Shown here: positions 23,081-34,905 of the stretch, piece by piece
Position numbering within the stretch: the stretch's first letter is position 1
Layout: each line of letters begins with the position of its first letter
Origin: Owenia fusiformis
Taxonomy: Eukaryota > Annelida > Polychaeta > Sabellida > Oweniidae
Direction: 5' to 3'
DNA: 64,000 nucleotides
Assembly (NCBI GenBank): GCA_903813345.2
Contig: CAIIXF020000003.1
Span: forward strand, 8,623,912-8,687,911
Notes under the pieces: generated by a model
Seen by the model: only the letters and a program-made list of their open reading frames with translations
The model's database searches: none
What the model was told of the DNA's origin: nothing
Made by a program: the position numbers and the translations under genes

Positions 23081-25290
23081 TTTCAAGTTTTGAAATCCAC
23101 GTTTAGTTTCAAAGCTTATGTGCTGTTACGCTCAATGAAGTAAATTACTTTTGGGCCTGTCATCTCCAATTAAAAATCTCACGCCTCTTTTGCAGTCTCG
23201 TGGTAAACTATTTATTTTTATTCACAAGAAATTTTTTTATTAATTTTTTTTATCAGGGTTCCTCTTATTAGTGAAATATGGTATCTATCATGGATAGTGG
23301 GGGCTGTATTATAAAACCCACAATTCGTTTAATTATAATTAACCTTAAGAAAAAATGTGTTTTGAGAAAACTTTACTTGACTTATTATTCAAAGAATTTA
23401 CATACTGTATGGGTTCCTGAGAAACTACATATGGTATAGAATTAAATATAACTATGAAAAATAAGATCGTCTATGTTTGATGTAGATTATATACAGACAC
23501 AATACCATTTCTGTCATTATTACACTTATGACTTTAATATGGGAAAGGGGGTGGGGCGGTCATCCCCAACATCCTCCCCCCTTCTTAAGTAGCATAAAAT
23601 GATTTACATCAATTTTGTTTAACAACTCTTTCAGGTCAGTATACTTCGGCAAGAGTCAGAATAGATGGGTAGCCAAGTATACTTGGGCTCTTAAAAACGC
23701 CCATTTAATCCCTCGCTTTGGTTACATAAATTAATTGATGATAATACGACAACAGTCATGCATTTTAATACTTGTTACCGAAACGGTTATGTTTAGCTAT
23801 TGTAAATGATAATCAGCTATTGTAAATGATAATCAAACAAAGAAATGTGTATGTGTTATTCTTTTTTAGAATGGCAGCATATCTTACCGCATATGTTTAA
23901 GTGTTACTATTGCAACACCGGGGATGAGCAAATTGAACGTGTTATAGAACATGAAATGAGACTGCACCTCACACAGGACCTTAAAGTGCATAAACAATAA
24001 TATTAACATACGATTTATGCTGTAACATTTTGAAATGAGTCAGGCACGCGGCCTATTTGGGTCGGATGAGTAGGTGACTGGCGGCCCCCACAAAACAATC
24101 ATTTAAAATCAGGCAAAATGCCGGGACAGTTTTCTACTGAAACCTAATGTATGCCAAGTGATTTTGGGCCAACACCCGGGGAGCAAACAATGTCATGGTA
24201 GTTATTGATCTTTTCAACGATTCCAATAAAGGGCACAGTTAGTCAGTCATGTCAGCATGTATTTCCTTTTTCATACCACGGGGTCTACCACCTGGTTTGG
24301 TAGAGCCCATTTTCATACTGAGAAGTGAGAATGTAACTTTTCTATTCATCAATCTAAATAGAGCAACCATCTTGGCAAAATGAAGATATTAGTAAACAAT
24401 TCGTTAAATAGAACCTATTAGTTATCGTTTATGTAACTGTATCTGTCCGTTGTCATATTTTCATCAATTTTCAACCAATTCGTTTATGTAACCAAAGCAA
24501 GGGATTAAATGGGTGTTCCTTCCATCCTACAAACAATTTCAAGTAAAATCACTTTGTTGTCCAGAAAGATATATTGCTTATCCATATTTTGGCCAAAAAG
24601 ATATGGATGATTCATGCTTCATCTCGAGATATCAAGGAAAACGAAAATTCTTACCTTTTTCTTAAGGCGGAATCGCAGCCATCTTGTTACCAAAACGACT
24701 CGTTTTGGTAATCAGATTAATCGAGCAGATCACCAGTGCCTTTGCTGCCAAACTCAGCCTTTTTTGATGACCGATGATGCACACTTGGCAGAACTGGTGC
24801 TGCTTTTGACAAATATAATGTCACTGTCAAATCCATCCTTTAAACCACCCTAATGAGGACATTTGCCTTCTCTAGAATCCTTCAACTATGAAATTCTGTT
24901 AACTAAAGACTGTTCACTGTGCACTGTCTGGAGTTTGTAGCTGAAATTCGTTTATGTTTAGCATGACACCCAGTTTCAATTTTTAATCCATGTGAACTTA
25001 CACGAAACCTATTAATTTCTTGTCTGTATTTTTGTTATCCAGTGTTGCATATGTTTCTAAACCAAAATCAGTTTTAAATAATTTATAAGTGCGTAGTATA
25101 GTAATGTTTAAATAAATATTTTCTTTCCAAGCATTGACATAGTTCATTACTGTTTAAAGTACTTGTAGTTCTAAAGTTCTGTTGTATCACACCGGATCTG
25201 ATTAAGGCACTGAACAACTTTGAAACTTTTAATGTAAACTAACTTATGTGGCCAAGTTAGGATGGGTGAAATATTGGAATGTTTACTGAC

Positions 25291-26139
25291 CTGTAAATGT
25301 ATGTCTTTTAATCTCAGTGAGGTTGGAATCTGCAAAATGGACAACTGGTCCTTCATCATTGAAACCTGTAACAATACCTCTTGACCCATTCACCAAATCA
25401 GGAGGAGATAGATTGTTGAGTAGAATTACTGGGGTGTTCACCTTCAGTTGCAGTTGCTGCTTGAACTTTGTTTAACATTTTCCTAGAATCCTCGTCATAC
25501 TCATCTACAGCTCTATATGATACCAAATTTCCAGGAAGCTAAAAAATGTAATATCACATCTCAATCAATCATAATGCATGAATGTTGTCATGTACTTTAT
25601 ACCTAGTTATACTAGGTATAAAATAGATACTTTATCTATTGTTTTGCAAAGGTGAATTCAAACACCATGTTGTGAATGTTAGCACATGTATACAATATTA
25701 TATTTAATTGTCTGAAATAGTGGTGTGTTAGAACATTTAATTAGAGTTGTTTTTTTAAATGAACTATCATCATATGTGAATGTGTCAATTACTGCATTAC
25801 GCAAAAGGGAAATGAAGCCAAAGACTATGAAAGACAGGACCACAGTACACAACTTCTTTCAATATGAATAATATGTAATTATCAATTATCACGTGTACAA
25901 TTATGCACATATCTCCATTCAAAAAATATGCAGTTTATTTTCAATGTAACATGTATTTTAATCTTAAGGAAGATAAATACCTTTTCAATCTCTATAAAGT
26001 TTTCAGCATTAACTTGCACATTTGTTGCAAACAGCTTGACTAATTGTGCACCCTCAGGAACCTCTATGGGACATTCTAGAGATGTCATCAGAATATCCAT
26101 TTCAGGGGAAAGTTTCCCAATGCCAAGTTCTTGGGTTAA
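25291..26139 (-). pseudogene. PIF1-like helicase C-terminal exons, frameshifted
   Basis: Two exons join in phase. The first (26139-25981) has acceptor cattttag and donor GAAAAG|GTATTT; it codes LTQELGIGKLSPE and then QLVKLFATNVQVNAEN, the 'L-F-x-T-N-x-x-V-x-x-x-N' signature of PIF1-family helicases. The second (25538-25291) begins LPGNLVSYRAVDEYDEDS and, after a one-base frame change near 25465, gives LKVNTPVILLNNLSPPDLVN then GSRGIVTGF, the PIF1 motif preceding motif VI. It ends at a donor (ACAG|GTCAGT). PIF1 enzymes unwind DNA 5'-3'; invertebrates also carry many transposon-associated copies. Walker A/B and motif VI exons were not found, and the frameshift indicates a relic. Confidence 0.7.
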
Positions 26140-26305
26140 CTAAAATGAAAAAATAGTATATATATTATGGTATCATCAGTTCATCATTTTTAGCTTGTTG
26201 AAAATTGAAGGTGAACAAGTACACTGTACAAGTGAATAAAGGCCAATGCTAATAATGCTTGGTAGGGACTGAAATATACTCGATCAGGGAATAGTAACTT
26301 TATGG

Positions 26306-26470
26306 TCATAATGTCAGTCTTTTGTGACTAGGAGTGGTTCTTATGTTTTTTACAAGTTTCATGACAGAGAAGCATCTTTCAATAACAGGACTGATTGCAG
26401 ACAGTTACCTCACCAGATCGATGATATCGAAGGCATTTGTGAAGTCACTGTAAAAATAGTTGAAAATAGC
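26306..26470 (-). pseudogene. hAT-type transposase C-terminal relic
   Basis: The minus strand reads DFTNAFDIIDLVR, a stop, then LSAISPVIERCFSVMKLVKN and IRTTPSHKRLTL to a terminal stop. The pattern 'ER-x-FS-x-MK-x-x-K-x-x-x-R' matches the hAT dimerisation region at the transposase C-terminus. The internal stop and lack of the catalytic domain show a dead fragment. It sits upstream of the PIF1 exons on the same strand. Confidence 0.6.
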
Positions 26471-27069
26471 TGGTCATGAAGTCTTCTGTAGCTTCGCCAT
26501 ACCTGAAAGTAAATTCACATAAAATGGTAACTAACAAATAATAGCTGCTCTACTATGTGATAGAAGTTAATGAAGCTTTACAATTTATAACATTTGACAC
26601 GGTATCTTATCAAACTGTTGTGCATCTAAAACATCATGGCCAGTCAAGATTGCATAATATTGAAATCTTGCAAGTGTAATGTCAGAAATAGGATGCATTA
26701 ATTATCATCTCATTTCTCTGAGATCATTTCTATTACAGCTCTCCATATTCACTGTTAAATTTGCCATTATCCCATGTTGAGAGTGATATTAATACATTGA
26801 GGTTGAGAATCGGACAAAATTGTGATTATTCTTTAAATTTCACATAGATTGACTCACCTATTAAGCATTTTGTTTTGAACACATTTCAACTTAGTCTGAC
26901 ATCATGTCAGCAATTACCTTACCCAAGTCTTCCCAGTCGAAAGTCAACCCTTTTTGACAAACAAATTTTCCTGGCTTTGATGGTTATTATATCAAATACC
27001 CCACCTTGGTTCATGTCATTGATCATTTTTAACAAAATCTAGAAAATGTGGACCTGCTTTACACTTTTA

Positions 27070-28370
27070 ATCAATGAACTCCACTGGAAAAAATAAGGCA
27101 TAAGAATAATATTTTATTCCATCATTAACTCATCTTTAAATAAATATGAATTGAAATATTTCAAATTATATTGAACAGCTATACCTAAAACACTATAACA
27201 TTGAGAAATTTTAACCCACATTTTGTGTTTATGCGCAAAGAACTTCATAGGTTAAGGTACACTGTGGTATAAGATCAGGGACTGCTTCATTCACTATATC
27301 ACAATAATTATATACCTCCTCCCTGGGTCTGGACTGACTGGAGTGGTATCAAAAACACACTTTTAAGGTCATGTGATACAAAGTCCTCTCATTCAATTTG
27401 GTTCGCTATAGGAGCTGTGACTTGTAGACACTTTCCTCCAAACAAGATGCATGGGACCCCCTTCACAACCTGCAAAGTAAAATTTGAATTGTACAGTTGG
27501 AGACAATGAATAATTTGAATATTGAGGATATATAAGTTGTAGTAAACCACGCCCTCTAGTGGCCAAAATATACAGTTTACTGTTTGAAATATTCTTATTT
27601 ATGTCTATGCGGAAATGGAAGGATAGTTTGAGAAAGTATGTAAGTACGTAAGTGGGTAATGATAACCGGGTATTAATTTTGTAAGAAAATATTCCACACT
27701 GAAGAAATGAAGAATTTTGTATTTCCCTAATTAGCTCTTTCATAGAAATGCAAATAATAAGTACTTCGTATTATATAGTAAAATACAATATGGCATTTCG
27801 CATAATATGGCATTTACACAATATGACATTTTACACTGTGGCATTTCACATAATATGGCATTTGGCACTTTACAATAATATAATATGAGGCATGTTGAGA
27901 ATTAGGGTTTAAACATTTTGCAGCCTGACTAAATAACTTACAAAACTGGCTCTTTCTTGGGCTACGGGTATTGTATTCAGGAATGGATATCAGAAGTGGG
28001 TTGCAGAAGTAGGAAGAACCAGCCAGATAACTGTATAAAAATATGAACACATTTCTAAGTAGATAATATGTGATAAAATGACAGAAAATACCCAAAATAT
28101 ATGCTGTAATTGATTAATAAATGTGAATTGAAATACATAAATGTAAAATAAAGAATGGATGGCTTACCATGTTGAACTATTGTGGTGGATTGTGTGGAGA
28201 TAAAAACCTATATGTGTACAGCTATTGAAGTGTGGTAGAAAGAGGAAGTGGAAATCCCCTTTCCAGCTATTTATGTGAACTGAAACATGGCAATACCAAG
28301 TGCCATCTATTAATGAAAGTTAACTTGCAACTGGTCACACTTGCAATTGGTCGCATTAATTAAATCTTAA
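27070..28370. other. No gene recognised
   Basis: AT-rich. A possible short minus-strand exon at about 27395-27472 follows an acceptor (ttactttgcag) and reads GVPCILFGGKCLQVTAPIAN, weakly reminiscent of the PIF1 'FGG-x-Q' region, but the match is too loose to annotate. Near 27788-27872 a run of 'atatggcattt'-type strings repeats. Confidence 0.4.
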
Positions 28371-28448
28371 TTAATGTGATTGGCCATTGGACAAAGATGG
28401 CTCAGCTGTCCAAGATGAGAATGATGCCCTCTTTGTTGGCTTCACAAA

Positions 28449-28736
28449 TTAAGACTGGAACGACCTTGATGACGATGATCGGCCCTTGGACAAAGATGGC
28501 TCAGCTGACGAAGATGAATGGCGCCCATAATTCTTGTCCTTATGTCTTCTGGCGTGTGCCTTTACATCAGCTTTATGGTCGAAGTGATGACCACAGTAAT
28601 GGCAGGTGTAGTTCTTCCGTTGGTCAACCTCCAGGACTACACCATGGAAGGATTCCTGGTGACGTTTCAACGAAGCCTCACTTTCGCAGCGCCTCCCACA
28701 GAGCTTCCTGTCCACTATGGCTCCACAGATGTAGAC
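28449..28736 (-). CDS. C2H2 zinc-finger protein, terminal exon
   Basis: An acceptor with good context (tgtattgttacag) precedes 95 codons and a TAA. Residues 45-65 (YTCHYCGHHF onward) form a canonical C-x2-C-x12-H-x3-H finger. Residues 4-31 hold an atypical finger with spacing C-x8-C-x12-H-x4-H. The tail is serine-rich (GRHSSSSAEPSLSKG). This is nucleic-acid- or protein-binding in general; no specific orthologue is claimed. The exon is clearly GC-richer than its surroundings and its frame is intact, as in a functional host gene. Upstream exons lie beyond what I could link. A 21-bp string (ttggacaaagatggctcag) is repeated at 28386 and 28485, straddling the stop. Confidence 0.75.
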   Translation of the reverse strand, partial: VYICGAIVDRKLCGRRCESEASLKRHQESFHGVVLEVDQRKNYTCHYCGHHFDHKADVKAHARRHKDKNYGRHSSSSAEPSLSKGRSSSSRSFQS

Positions 28737-29510
28737 CTGTAACAATACAAATAGAGAGTGGCTTTCACTAAACAATGTTACAAGGGTTACAAAGAGCGGA
28801 AAGACTATTACTCTCAACCATTTGCAAGAAAAATAAAGATTGAAATTGAAAATAAATTACCGAGTTTTTATAAAGTCATCAAGTTGTAAACCTTTCATGG
28901 ATGTATCTTTTGAGCATATATTTTTTTCATTTGCTGTAATATGGATGCATTATAAAGTAACCAAAAGATATACATTTTGATTCAATGTATATCTCATTGA
29001 ATTAGAAATGAGCATTTTAGTTCTTATTTATTATTAAAGATTTTTGTAGTGTCACAATATTTGAATTATCGAATGTATATGATAATTTGCATTACATTCA
29101 ATTTCTACTCACAAGTAAGTACAAGTACAAGTAAGTTCAATTCTTAACAAAATACTGTCAGATAGAGATTTAATGTTGATATACATTTTGATTTCATCTG
29201 GATCATGTCTTGCATGCGAGGATATTATATATTATCTTGCCCTAGTGGTTTCCGTCCCTCTTTTGATAGGCTGCTCATCCTTCATATGAGGATTTTGTTT
29301 GCAGGTCACATCACTAGTATATAGTACCTTTGTATGCGCAAGTGTCAAGGGAAAGGAATTGTTACAAAACCCTGCAAAAACACATTAAAGACCCAAGTAC
29401 ACCTCAATCAATTTAAATTGACTTATTCACCAAATAACTCTAAAAAGAATATCAAAAGATACAACTGAAGATACCAATAGAGTTTTCAAGCTGATGGTTT
29501 TTTCTTGTAG

Positions 29511-29828
29511 TACCTTTACTTTCCATGTATCGTACTTTGAATCTCAACTCAAGTCACCCTCTTCATGTAGCTTCTTCAGAGCAGTTAGGGTGTGATTTTT
29601 GCCTGTGATTTGTTTGTATTATGTGGTCACTCTGCTCTACCCATGACACAAAAACTGGCATTTTATTTCTTGTAGTATATTTACTTTCCAAGTATTATAC
29701 TTTGACTCTCGACTAAGGTCACCCTCTTCATGTAGCTTCTTCAGAGCAATAAGGATAGGATTGCTGCCTATGATCTGTATAATGTGGTCACTCTGCTCTA
29801 CCCATGCCACAAAATGTAGCATTTTAGA
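29511..29828. repeat. 155-bp tandem duplication
   Basis: tttcttgtagtac/tatttact starts at 29511 and 29666. Both units contain accctcttcatgtagcttct and gtggtcactctgctctaccc. The right unit overlaps the 3' half of the exon at 29637-29975; the left unit repeats that coding piece in a broken frame. Confidence 0.85.
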
Positions 29829-29975
29829 ATCAAAATTACCCACCATATGTGTGAAATCAGCATCTGGTCTTGTCCTAAGTGTTAACAAGATCCTATCCAC
29901 TTGGTCTGGGTATATGTTTCTTACCACTTTTCCTTGGGTGGTATGGTCAGGCAACTCAAGGGAGCAATTATGTTT
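29637..29975 (-). CDS. Coding exon or relic, unrecognised
   Basis: An open frame of 112 codons. The protein-like part reads LELPDHTTQGKVVRNIYPDQ, RILLTLRTRPDADFTHMVGN and AWVEQSDHIIQIIGSNPILI, followed by a charged helix-like LKKLHEEGDLSRESKY. There is no start in good context at the 5' end, so it is an exon or fragment. The 3' half is duplicated in tandem, suggesting it is not under strong constraint. The family is not recognised. Confidence 0.45.
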   Translation of the reverse strand, partial: KHNCSLELPDHTTQGKVVRNIYPDQVDRILLTLRTRPDADFTHMVGNFDSKMLHFVAWVEQSDHIIQIIGSNPILIALKKLHEEGDLSRESKYNTWKVNILQEIKCQFLCHG

Positions 29976-30702
29976 TCATCTGATACAAAAAATATTATAA
30001 ACATTACATATACTTTTAGATTTGAATTTAACATGTACCGCCCAACAATTTATATATCATTTAATACCTAAGGACATCCTTCATTATAGGAGGGAAGTCC
30101 TTCTATTGGAGATTTTGATGTAGGACATTAGAATTAGTGGACTTACATTGGTTTGAGTTTAAATAGTCCTTGACCTGAAGGTGCCTCTGTTAGATTAGAT
30201 TTAGAAAAAATTGGTTTAGATTGAGAAAAAATCTGATAAGATTGAGAAAAAATCAGAAAGTTTAGATTAGGTTAAGAAAAATTGATCACCATTTGTGAAT
30301 TTGGCTTTGTTAAATTGCTTACTTGGAAGACATTTATGAGACGACAGGAATTGTCACATATACATCCTAAACTTATCAATCAATTCACTGTTCTCAAGAT
30401 TTGCTGGTGCATGTTCTTTTTGAGGACTCATCATTATTCTCCTTTCATAAAGACAGTCATTAGTGCAGAATGTAACTGAATCTAGAAATGGTACATTGAA
30501 GTTGCAAGGAAGAATTCTAGATTCCTCTTGCTAAACAAGGCTGTCTATAAACGCTTAACTTCCTTTCTGTCAGAATTTAGGGGGGTCTGGCATTGTTATT
30601 ACCTCCTGGTTAATACAAGAATTGTGTTGAAAGCGTCTCATAATTCGGCACATTTGCTCGATATTATTTGTTTTCCATGCCCCCAACAGACCATTCATTC
30701 AC

Positions 30703-32190
30703 TCAAAGCTTAAACACCATGTTTCATGTATTCCACTAAAGTCCAATTATGATTAAAAACAAATAAACAAACCAAGCAAGTAACAAATAATAAACCAAAC
30801 AAGCAACCAATAAAACAAGCAGTCAAGCAAAATATAAATCATTTAACCATAATTCTGTCATAACACTATGTAGACTTCTAAATTGTAGTCATTTGGCTAG
30901 AATTCAATTTTGATTACTCAAGTTCTTATTAGGGAGAAGGATATATGTATGCTTACATATTACATGTAACTAACATGATAAGGTTGAATATAAATAAGTG
31001 CTGTTGTATTACTTCAAACATAGAAGTGATTCTACTGCTCATTCATGCATACCTATTAGAGCGTACTTAGACAACTAGTTTTTCCCATGCCTGATTGTCC
31101 ATATTTAAGGTGGACATCCAGTGTATGCATTACAAATCTCTCATCACTAGAACCCCTATATAAATGCAGCATCTACTTATGTTGGAAGGAATCCCTCATT
31201 TGCTGTTAGAACAATGATTTCCCTGTACATAAAAAGAAACTCCAGAAGGTCACTGTACTAGTTTACTTAAGACTCCTGTAACTTACAGTCCCACCTGCAA
31301 GGACCAATACGTTTGTGTCCATGCTCACCCATGTAATAACCCTTGTATTCTCTCAGACCAACACTCCTTATTGATATCATTTGTCTATTCTGTAAATATC
31401 TCCATAGCAACCAATCCAAGTAATGATTCAAATATTTTTTCTTGTTGAACTGATAAGACTAATTCATCAATTGACTGACCAATATCAATGTCATGCCAAA
31501 GCTGAAACACCATGTTTCATGTATTCCACTGAAGTCCAATAATGTTTAAAAACAAATAAACAAACCAAGCAAGTAACAAATAATAAACCAAACAAGCAAC
31601 CAATAAAACAAGCAGTTAAGCAAAATACAAATCATTTAACCATAATTCTGTCATAACAATGTGTAGACTAATTATTGTAGTCATTTGGCTAGAATTCAAT
31701 TTAGATTACTCGAGTTCTTATTAGGGAGAAAGATATATGCATGCTTACATATTACATGTAACTAACATTATAACGTTGAATATAACTAAGTGCTGTTGTA
31801 TTACTTCAAACATAGAAGTGATTTTACTGCTCGTGTATGCATACCTATTAGAGCGTTCTTAGACAACTAGTTTTTCCCATGCCTGATTGTCCATATTTAA
31901 GGTGGACATCCAGTGTATGCATTACAAATCTCTCATAACTAGAACCCCCAAATAAATGCAGCATCTACTTATGCTGAAATGAATCCCTCATTTGCTGTTA
32001 AAACAATGATTTCCTTGTCCATAAAAATAGACCCCAGAATGTCACTGTACTAGTTAACTCCTTATTGATATAATTTGTCTATTCTGTAAATATCTCCATA
32101 GCAACCAATCCAAGTAATGATTCAAATAATTTTCCTCGTTAAACTGTTAAGACTTATTCATCAATTGACTGACCAATAGCAATGTCATTC
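30703..32190. repeat. Tandem duplication, unit about 795/692 bp
   Basis: Unit 1 (30703-31497) and unit 2 (31498-32190) align from 'aaagct..aaacaccatg' to 'ccaat..caatgtcat' with scattered substitutions. Unit 1 carries about 95 bp (31268-31360) missing from unit 2. Both contain an A-rich tract with repeated 'aaacaagcaa' strings. No coding frame was found. Diverged fragments of the family also occur at 18001-18110 and 40450-41110. Confidence 0.85.
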
Positions 32191-32197
32191 ATATCAA

Positions 32198-32345
32198 GCG
32201 TCTGTGAGGTTGTCCTGGAAATCATTGGATAATTCTCCACTCATGTCATTTCCAGATTTAAGAATTGTGCCTTGTGCATTTGATATTGCTTTTGGTTACC
32301 ATTGTAACATGGTTAAGTTGGCCACTGGTCTTCCCAAGAAATCCT
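32198..32345. repeat. Dispersed repeat (partner 40965-41110)
   Basis: tctgtgaggttgtcctg and the following 130 bp recur in diverged form at 40965-41110 in the same orientation. Confidence 0.6.
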
Positions 32346-32413
32346 CAAAGCTACAATCCAGTGCTGCTGACCTCTTTCACTAGTAGCACGTAAACCAATC
32401 AGAGAGTTTTATG

Positions 32414-32731
32414 TTATAAATTTATTTTGCCATGAATTGTTATAAATTCATAAAATGGCCAAAACTGAGAAATGTTGCCAATTTGAATATTAATTGAATT
32501 TAATGATCTATCGCTTGTGTTGGGAGAATTCGAATCAGAAGGATCTGACTTGGATTGCAGCATGTCAACGACCATTTGTGCTATGTCCTCTTTATCTTCA
32601 TTTGACAGTCTTGCCTTTTTGTTAGCGGGGAGAGGCTCATTGGCTTGTTTCCGCTTTGTACTTTGTCCTGTTACGGTGGTGGCATTATCATTGTTGTTTT
32701 TTGTGTTTGATTTTCTGGTTGTACGTGGCAT
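32414..32731 (-). CDS. Lys/Asn-rich N-terminal ORF, possibly element-derived
   Basis: 105 codons from an ATG. The N-terminus is basic and low in complexity (MPRTTRKSNTKNNNDN), followed by KRKQANEPLPANKKARLS, a nuclear-localisation-like stretch, and an amphipathic NEDKEDIAQMVVDMLQSKSD. The last 25 residues look like intron or random sequence. I associate such N-termini with first ORFs of tyrosine-recombinase elements in marine invertebrates, but no recombinase domain is present, so that is inference only. The frame is intact. It could equally be the first exon of a host gene. Confidence 0.4.
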   Translation of the reverse strand: MPRTTRKSNTKNNNDNATTVTGQSTKRKQANEPLPANKKARLSNEDKEDIAQMVVDMLQSKSDPSDSNSPNTSDRSLNSINIQIGNISQFWPFYEFITIHGKINL

Positions 32732-32999
32732 AGTTGTGTTCTTTTGTGTCTGGATCCAACAGGAATATCCTTTCGATGTGTTTCCAAGCAGTATTATTTT
32801 TGATAATACTTATGATTGTTGTAAATCCAAAAGAAGTAAATGTAAATATATATCAGTTAATTAATTATGGTATTTTATATGATGGTTTGATTGAACGTAA
32901 AATGGAAGTCCGGTGACTGTGTTCCAACAGTATGTAGCAAGAAGATGTGGAACAGAGGGTATGATGATCCTTAGCAACAACTTATTTTTTAAATTAAGA

Positions 33000-33300
33000 A
33001 GATTCAAACGCGTTTATCAGGTGACAATTTCATTGGGCAAAGCAATCCCATCTTAAAACATTGTGTTTGACCTTGTAATGTCATGAACAATGGGTATCTG
33101 CACAGAGGAAATGCTAGCCACGAGAGATGCTATGTTGATGGTTGAAGTTATGGTTGGCATGGTGGAATTTGCAGGAACATTGTGTATTTTATGGGGACCT
33201 TGCCGTATGATGTTGATACGATAGGCGATGTGGTGATTGTTCAGCTTATAGTGACTTGGACTGTTCTAGAGCTAGTCATTCTGTCTACCTCCAGCCCTTC
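33000..33300 (-). pseudogene. Decayed coding relic
   Basis: One minus-strand frame reads YKLNNHHIAYRINIIRQGPH, IHNVPANSTMPTITSTINIA and SLVASISSVQIPIVHDITRS, then a stop, then DGIALPNEIV. The composition is coherent and the 'LPNEIV' end after one stop suggests recent decay. No domain is recognised. Strand and position suggest relation to the ORF at 32414-32731, although the order is the reverse of what a single gene would need. Confidence 0.35.
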
Positions 33301-34905
33301 TCTGAACTCTCTCTTTCATTTCTACAATAACAAAACACATGTTCATTGATGAATATATTTGATTTCTTATGATAGGTCCATTTTTATTTTAATCATTTCT
33401 CTTTTATAATTCAGATAATCCATAGAATTACGTGGTCTTAAAGGATATACTGCTTTGATAAAATATTAACCATTGGATATAACTCTCTGAATATTGTCAT
33501 ATAATTGATGATGCTCATTTTGATCAATGGAACTTGGCTTGTATCAATAGGTTCACTATATCCAATATAAGTATGAACGATTGCAAATGCACCCTTAACC
33601 TGGATAAATTATTTTTAATACCCTTTCCTGATCTATCAGTGTACCTTCATAGCTAAGTGTGTTTGGTAGTTTTTTTGTTTTTCTAACAACGTCATTGCCT
33701 TGATCCTAAAAGAGCTCTTTTTTAGATGGTGATAAGCATGGTTACCTTCAAAGGATTCCCCAAAATATGCTGCAGGTTTAATTGATTCCTTTTTGAGACA
33801 TTGTGAGACATTGTTCAGAAGTATTTTTTAATGTTAATGCAGCTCTTTCCTCATCTTTCACTTTTCCAGGTTTCATAAGTTTGGATTTCTTTTTCAATAA
33901 ATATATTGTCATCACATATTGGCCAAAGGGTGTGACTTTTTTTTATTTATCTGGCATTTGATTGTCACAATCACAATATTGCGCCCCAAAAGCTTTGTCT
34001 ATTATGTTGCAACAAGGAATGTGTTATGTGCCATATATGCTAAAAATTGATATAATTTTAAGCAAGATAATTCCTATTCTTTATTGGATATAATCTTGAA
34101 TCCAAATTAGGAGAAAATAAAACTATGATATACCACATGTAAATCTTTATAGCTTATTTATTTTGAACTAAAAACCAGATTGTTGCTGTTTTGTGCATCG
34201 ACCTATACCTGTAGGTAGTATGAATACATGATAGCAGGCTCAGTGCGGTTCCATTGTAATAATGTTGCTTTGATTCACCCTAAAAATGCCATTTTAAATG
34301 TTGTTTATAGCAATGCACAATATATCTTAATTTAATCTTTAAAACACACATGGCTTCAATTGTTTTATGCAATGGATCGGTATACCTGTATCCCTGTGGA
34401 ATAATGGGAATTCTTTATTACTTTGCTATCTCTGAAATGTTTTCACATCAACAAGTTCATATTGAATGAGATTTAGAAGTTTATCAATGAAGTGTCTCTT
34501 GATTTATTAAGGTTTTTATAGTAATATTACTGACAATCGTGCAGGAAGTTTTCGAATTCTACCGACTGTGCATGTGTATCCGAATTGACTTGGGATAATT
34601 GTAAATAATAGTTGTATTAGAGACCGTTTATACTTTATCTATATTACCTTTGAACTTTGGAAAATCTATAAAGTTTTTGGTTTCCTCTTGCAATGTACGG
34701 AATGCGCTCTTCCCTCACAAGATGGACAATTCAATAAGTCTACCCCCTCTAGTTTTTTCAAACTGGATTGGCAATACCGCCATTCGTCAAAAGATCTGGA
34801 AAGTGTCATGGGGTTTATGTTGCTACTCTGAAAAATAAAAAGAGCACAATAAATAAAAATGGGAAAAACGTTTGTGTTTATGTCAAAAGACCCTTTTTAC
34901 TTTAC

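Larger units (their letters stand above)
21128..23695. mobile_element. Inner TIR element with 6-bp target duplication
   Basis: About 60-bp inverted ends (agcccaagtatacttggcta inward from both sides, continuing to a 'gacctga' string) bound 2,568 bp. AACGCC flanks it at 21122-21127 and 23696-23701. The opposite arm of the host element keeps the uninterrupted equivalent (ggaacacccatttaatcc when reversed), which serves as an empty-site reference and confirms insertion with duplication. No transposase domain is visible. The interior holds a tRNA-like SINE segment (22060-22125) and a candidate two-exon secreted-peptide gene (22557-23080). The superfamily is unassigned. Confidence 0.8.
20916..24738. 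mobile_element. TIR element with long arms, split by a nested insertion
   Basis: The left arm (20916-21127 plus 23702-23740) and right arm (about 24475-24738) are inverted repeats of roughly 250 bp, sharing for example aacaagatggctgcgattcc and atatctttttggccaaaata. Both ends read CACTGGTGATC inward. The flanks are CCTTT on both sides, a possible 5-bp target duplication. CACTG ends recall the CMC (CACTA-like) superfamily, but a 5-bp duplication is not diagnostic. No transposase is visible. A 2.57-kb second element interrupts the left arm at 21128-23695. The right arm carries a 17-bp-scale insertion (aaaacgactcgttttgg) absent from the left. Confidence 0.8.

Noticed and set aside
28376-28771. 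Plus-strand 131- and 74-codon ORFs
   Set aside because: Shadows of the C2H2 exon on the minus strand.
32517-32864. Plus-strand 115-codon ORF
   Set aside because: Shadow of the minus-strand ORF at 32414-32731, with poor composition.
33084-33215. Short plus-strand ORF with Met-rich sequence
   Set aside because: The opposite strand reads as a coherent decayed protein; this frame has no support.
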